Assembly (NCBI GenBank): GCA_017474515.1
Contig: JAFVHN010000008.1
Coordinates: forward strand, 1 to 33,748
Reading direction: 5' to 3'
DNA: 33,748 nucleotides
From: Prevotella sp.
GTDB taxonomy: Bacteria > Bacteroidota > Bacteroidia > Bacteroidales > Bacteroidaceae
The position numbers and the translations under genes are program-made. How positions within the stretch are numbered: the first letter of the stretch is position 1; the number at the start of each line of letters is the position of its first letter. A model generated the notes under the pieces. That model saw only the letters and a program-made list of their open reading frames with translations, made no database searches and had not been told where the DNA came from. Positions 33,209 to 33,748 of the stretch are shown here, piece after piece.

Positions 33209-33463
33209 CAAGCGTCGGAACTGCCTCAATTCAATTATTCGATATATTTTTAATTACTCCGACGCTCGGAGGCGTCGGCTCCTACAAAAGCGACAGGACC
33301 GCATCAATTCAATTATCCAGTATAATTTAATTACTCCGACGCTCGGAGGCGTCGGCTCCTACAAAAGAGACAGGACCGCCTCAATTCAATTATTCAGTAT
33401 AGTTTAATTACTCCGACGCTCGGAGGCGTCGGCTCCTAAAAAAGCGACAGGACCGCCTCAAAT
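33192..33463. repeat. 77-bp tandem array of REP-like hairpins
   Basis: CCGACGCTCGGAGGCGTCGG starts at 33259, 33336 and 33413, an exact 77-bp period. The spacer has the common string TCAATTCAATTATnCnnTAT followed by TTTAATTACT. Each hairpin is CCGACGC-TCGGAG-GCGTCGG. A fourth, leading hairpin at 33192-33219 (GTAGGAGCCGACGCTTCC and on) is in the opposite orientation, while the spacer after it keeps the common orientation. The last unit is cut off after GACCGCCTCAA at 33462. The interval 33108-33160 shows nothing else. Confidence 0.88.
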
Positions 33464-33748
33464 ACCGGCGATGACAAGATTGTGGCCATCAGGAACACCT
33501 CTGACAAAGCAGAGAACCTGACATTCTCGCTGAACGGATGGATTCTGAAAAAAGTCGCCGTGTCGGTGGACAGGAAGAAAATCGGTAAGACCGGCTACAC
33601 CACAGAGAGCCGCGACAGGGTCATCGACCACCGCCTGACAAGCTTCTTCACCGCCAAGCCCGTCAAGGCTTACATCGGAACGGTCAACGACGACCACACG
33701 CTCATGTCGCTCACGGAGATTGACATCATGGCCGAGGACGTCAACGAC
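33440..33748 (+). pseudogene. Headless reading frame at the window edge, beta-rich protein fragment
   Basis: An open frame runs from just after TAA (33437-33439) in the last repeat unit to the window end. From 33464 it reads TGDDKIVAIRNTSDKAENL, then FSLNGW, GYTTESRDRVIDH and PVKAYIGTVNDDH, with the codon use of a real gene. The first in-frame ATG is at 33703, deep inside the frame; a GTG at 33482 is the only earlier alternative. There is no -7 box or leader: the sequence passes directly from a truncated repeat unit into coding sequence. Either the 5' end was removed by recombination at the repeat, or the assembly joined two places here. The beta-strand pattern suggests a domain of a secreted or cell-surface protein; I do not recognise the family. 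Confidence 0.6.

Noticed and set aside
33259-33463. CRISPR array in the 77-bp repeats
   Set aside because: Spacer positions are as conserved as the hairpins, so units are simple tandem duplications.

Overview
The window is a chromosomal segment of a Bacteroidota bacterium, most likely Prevotella-like (Prevotellaceae). Several things point this way. At least ten genes are preceded by the phylum-specific -7 box TAnnTTTG, often with a TTTG or TTG box exactly 20 nt upstream, and Shine-Dalgarno sites are absent. The phosphoserine pathway uses a short ACT-less SerA. A GT3-type glycogen synthase sits next to a GT35 phosphorylase. One secreted nuclease ends in a type-IX-secretion-like sorting tail. 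Most of the window is core metabolism and housekeeping; no phage, insertion sequence, conjugative element or CRISPR array was found.

Layout. 1-481: intergenic, holding copy 1 of a dispersed palindromic element. 482-3385: secreted two-half M16 peptidase. 3471-5473 (minus): serC-serA operon, convergent with the peptidase over a shared terminator. 5573-6901 (minus): DbpA-like RNA helicase. 6902-7179: decayed copy 4 of the element. 7180-10422 (minus): a DEDDy exonuclease, RlmI-like rRNA methyltransferase and tilS, an RNA-processing operon. 10520-15226 (plus): ftsK, a LolA-like carrier and a DUF5687-like membrane protein, followed by tRNA-Lys(CTT). 15776-17232 (minus): a DnaQ-like exonuclease and a LysR regulator, divergent from a 35-residue membrane miniprotein (17522-17629) with its own strong promoter and terminator. 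17702-18097: copy 2 of the element. 18098-18559 (minus): unknown secreted protein. 18749-22993: glycogen synthase and alpha-glucan phosphorylase operon. 23105-25299 (minus): TlpA-like lipoprotein, PRPP synthetase and a ThiE/TenI-like protein. 25520-28042 (minus): endonuclease I and a YpfJ-type metallopeptidase, divergent from a GYF_2-PrsW fusion (28187-29212). 29219-29640: 68-bp tandem repeats. 29660-30322 (minus): trmO. 30470-30674: copy 3 of the element. 30930-33063: GH25 lysozyme and a double zinc-ribbon membrane protein. 33161-33463: a 16-bp and a 77-bp repeat array abutting a reading frame that has no start codon.

The most unusual signals are non-coding. (1) A roughly 205-bp dispersed element has fixed geometry: a box, a palindromic core of exactly 83 nt, and a second box in direct orientation. 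Three intact copies and one decayed copy are present. (2) The LysR/miniprotein divergent locus carries three dyads between the two promoters. (3) There are two unrelated tandem arrays with exact periods of 68 and 77 bp, the latter made of REP-like hairpins and fused to a headless coding sequence. Several gene starts are corrected here because the longest open frame begins upstream of the visible -7 box.
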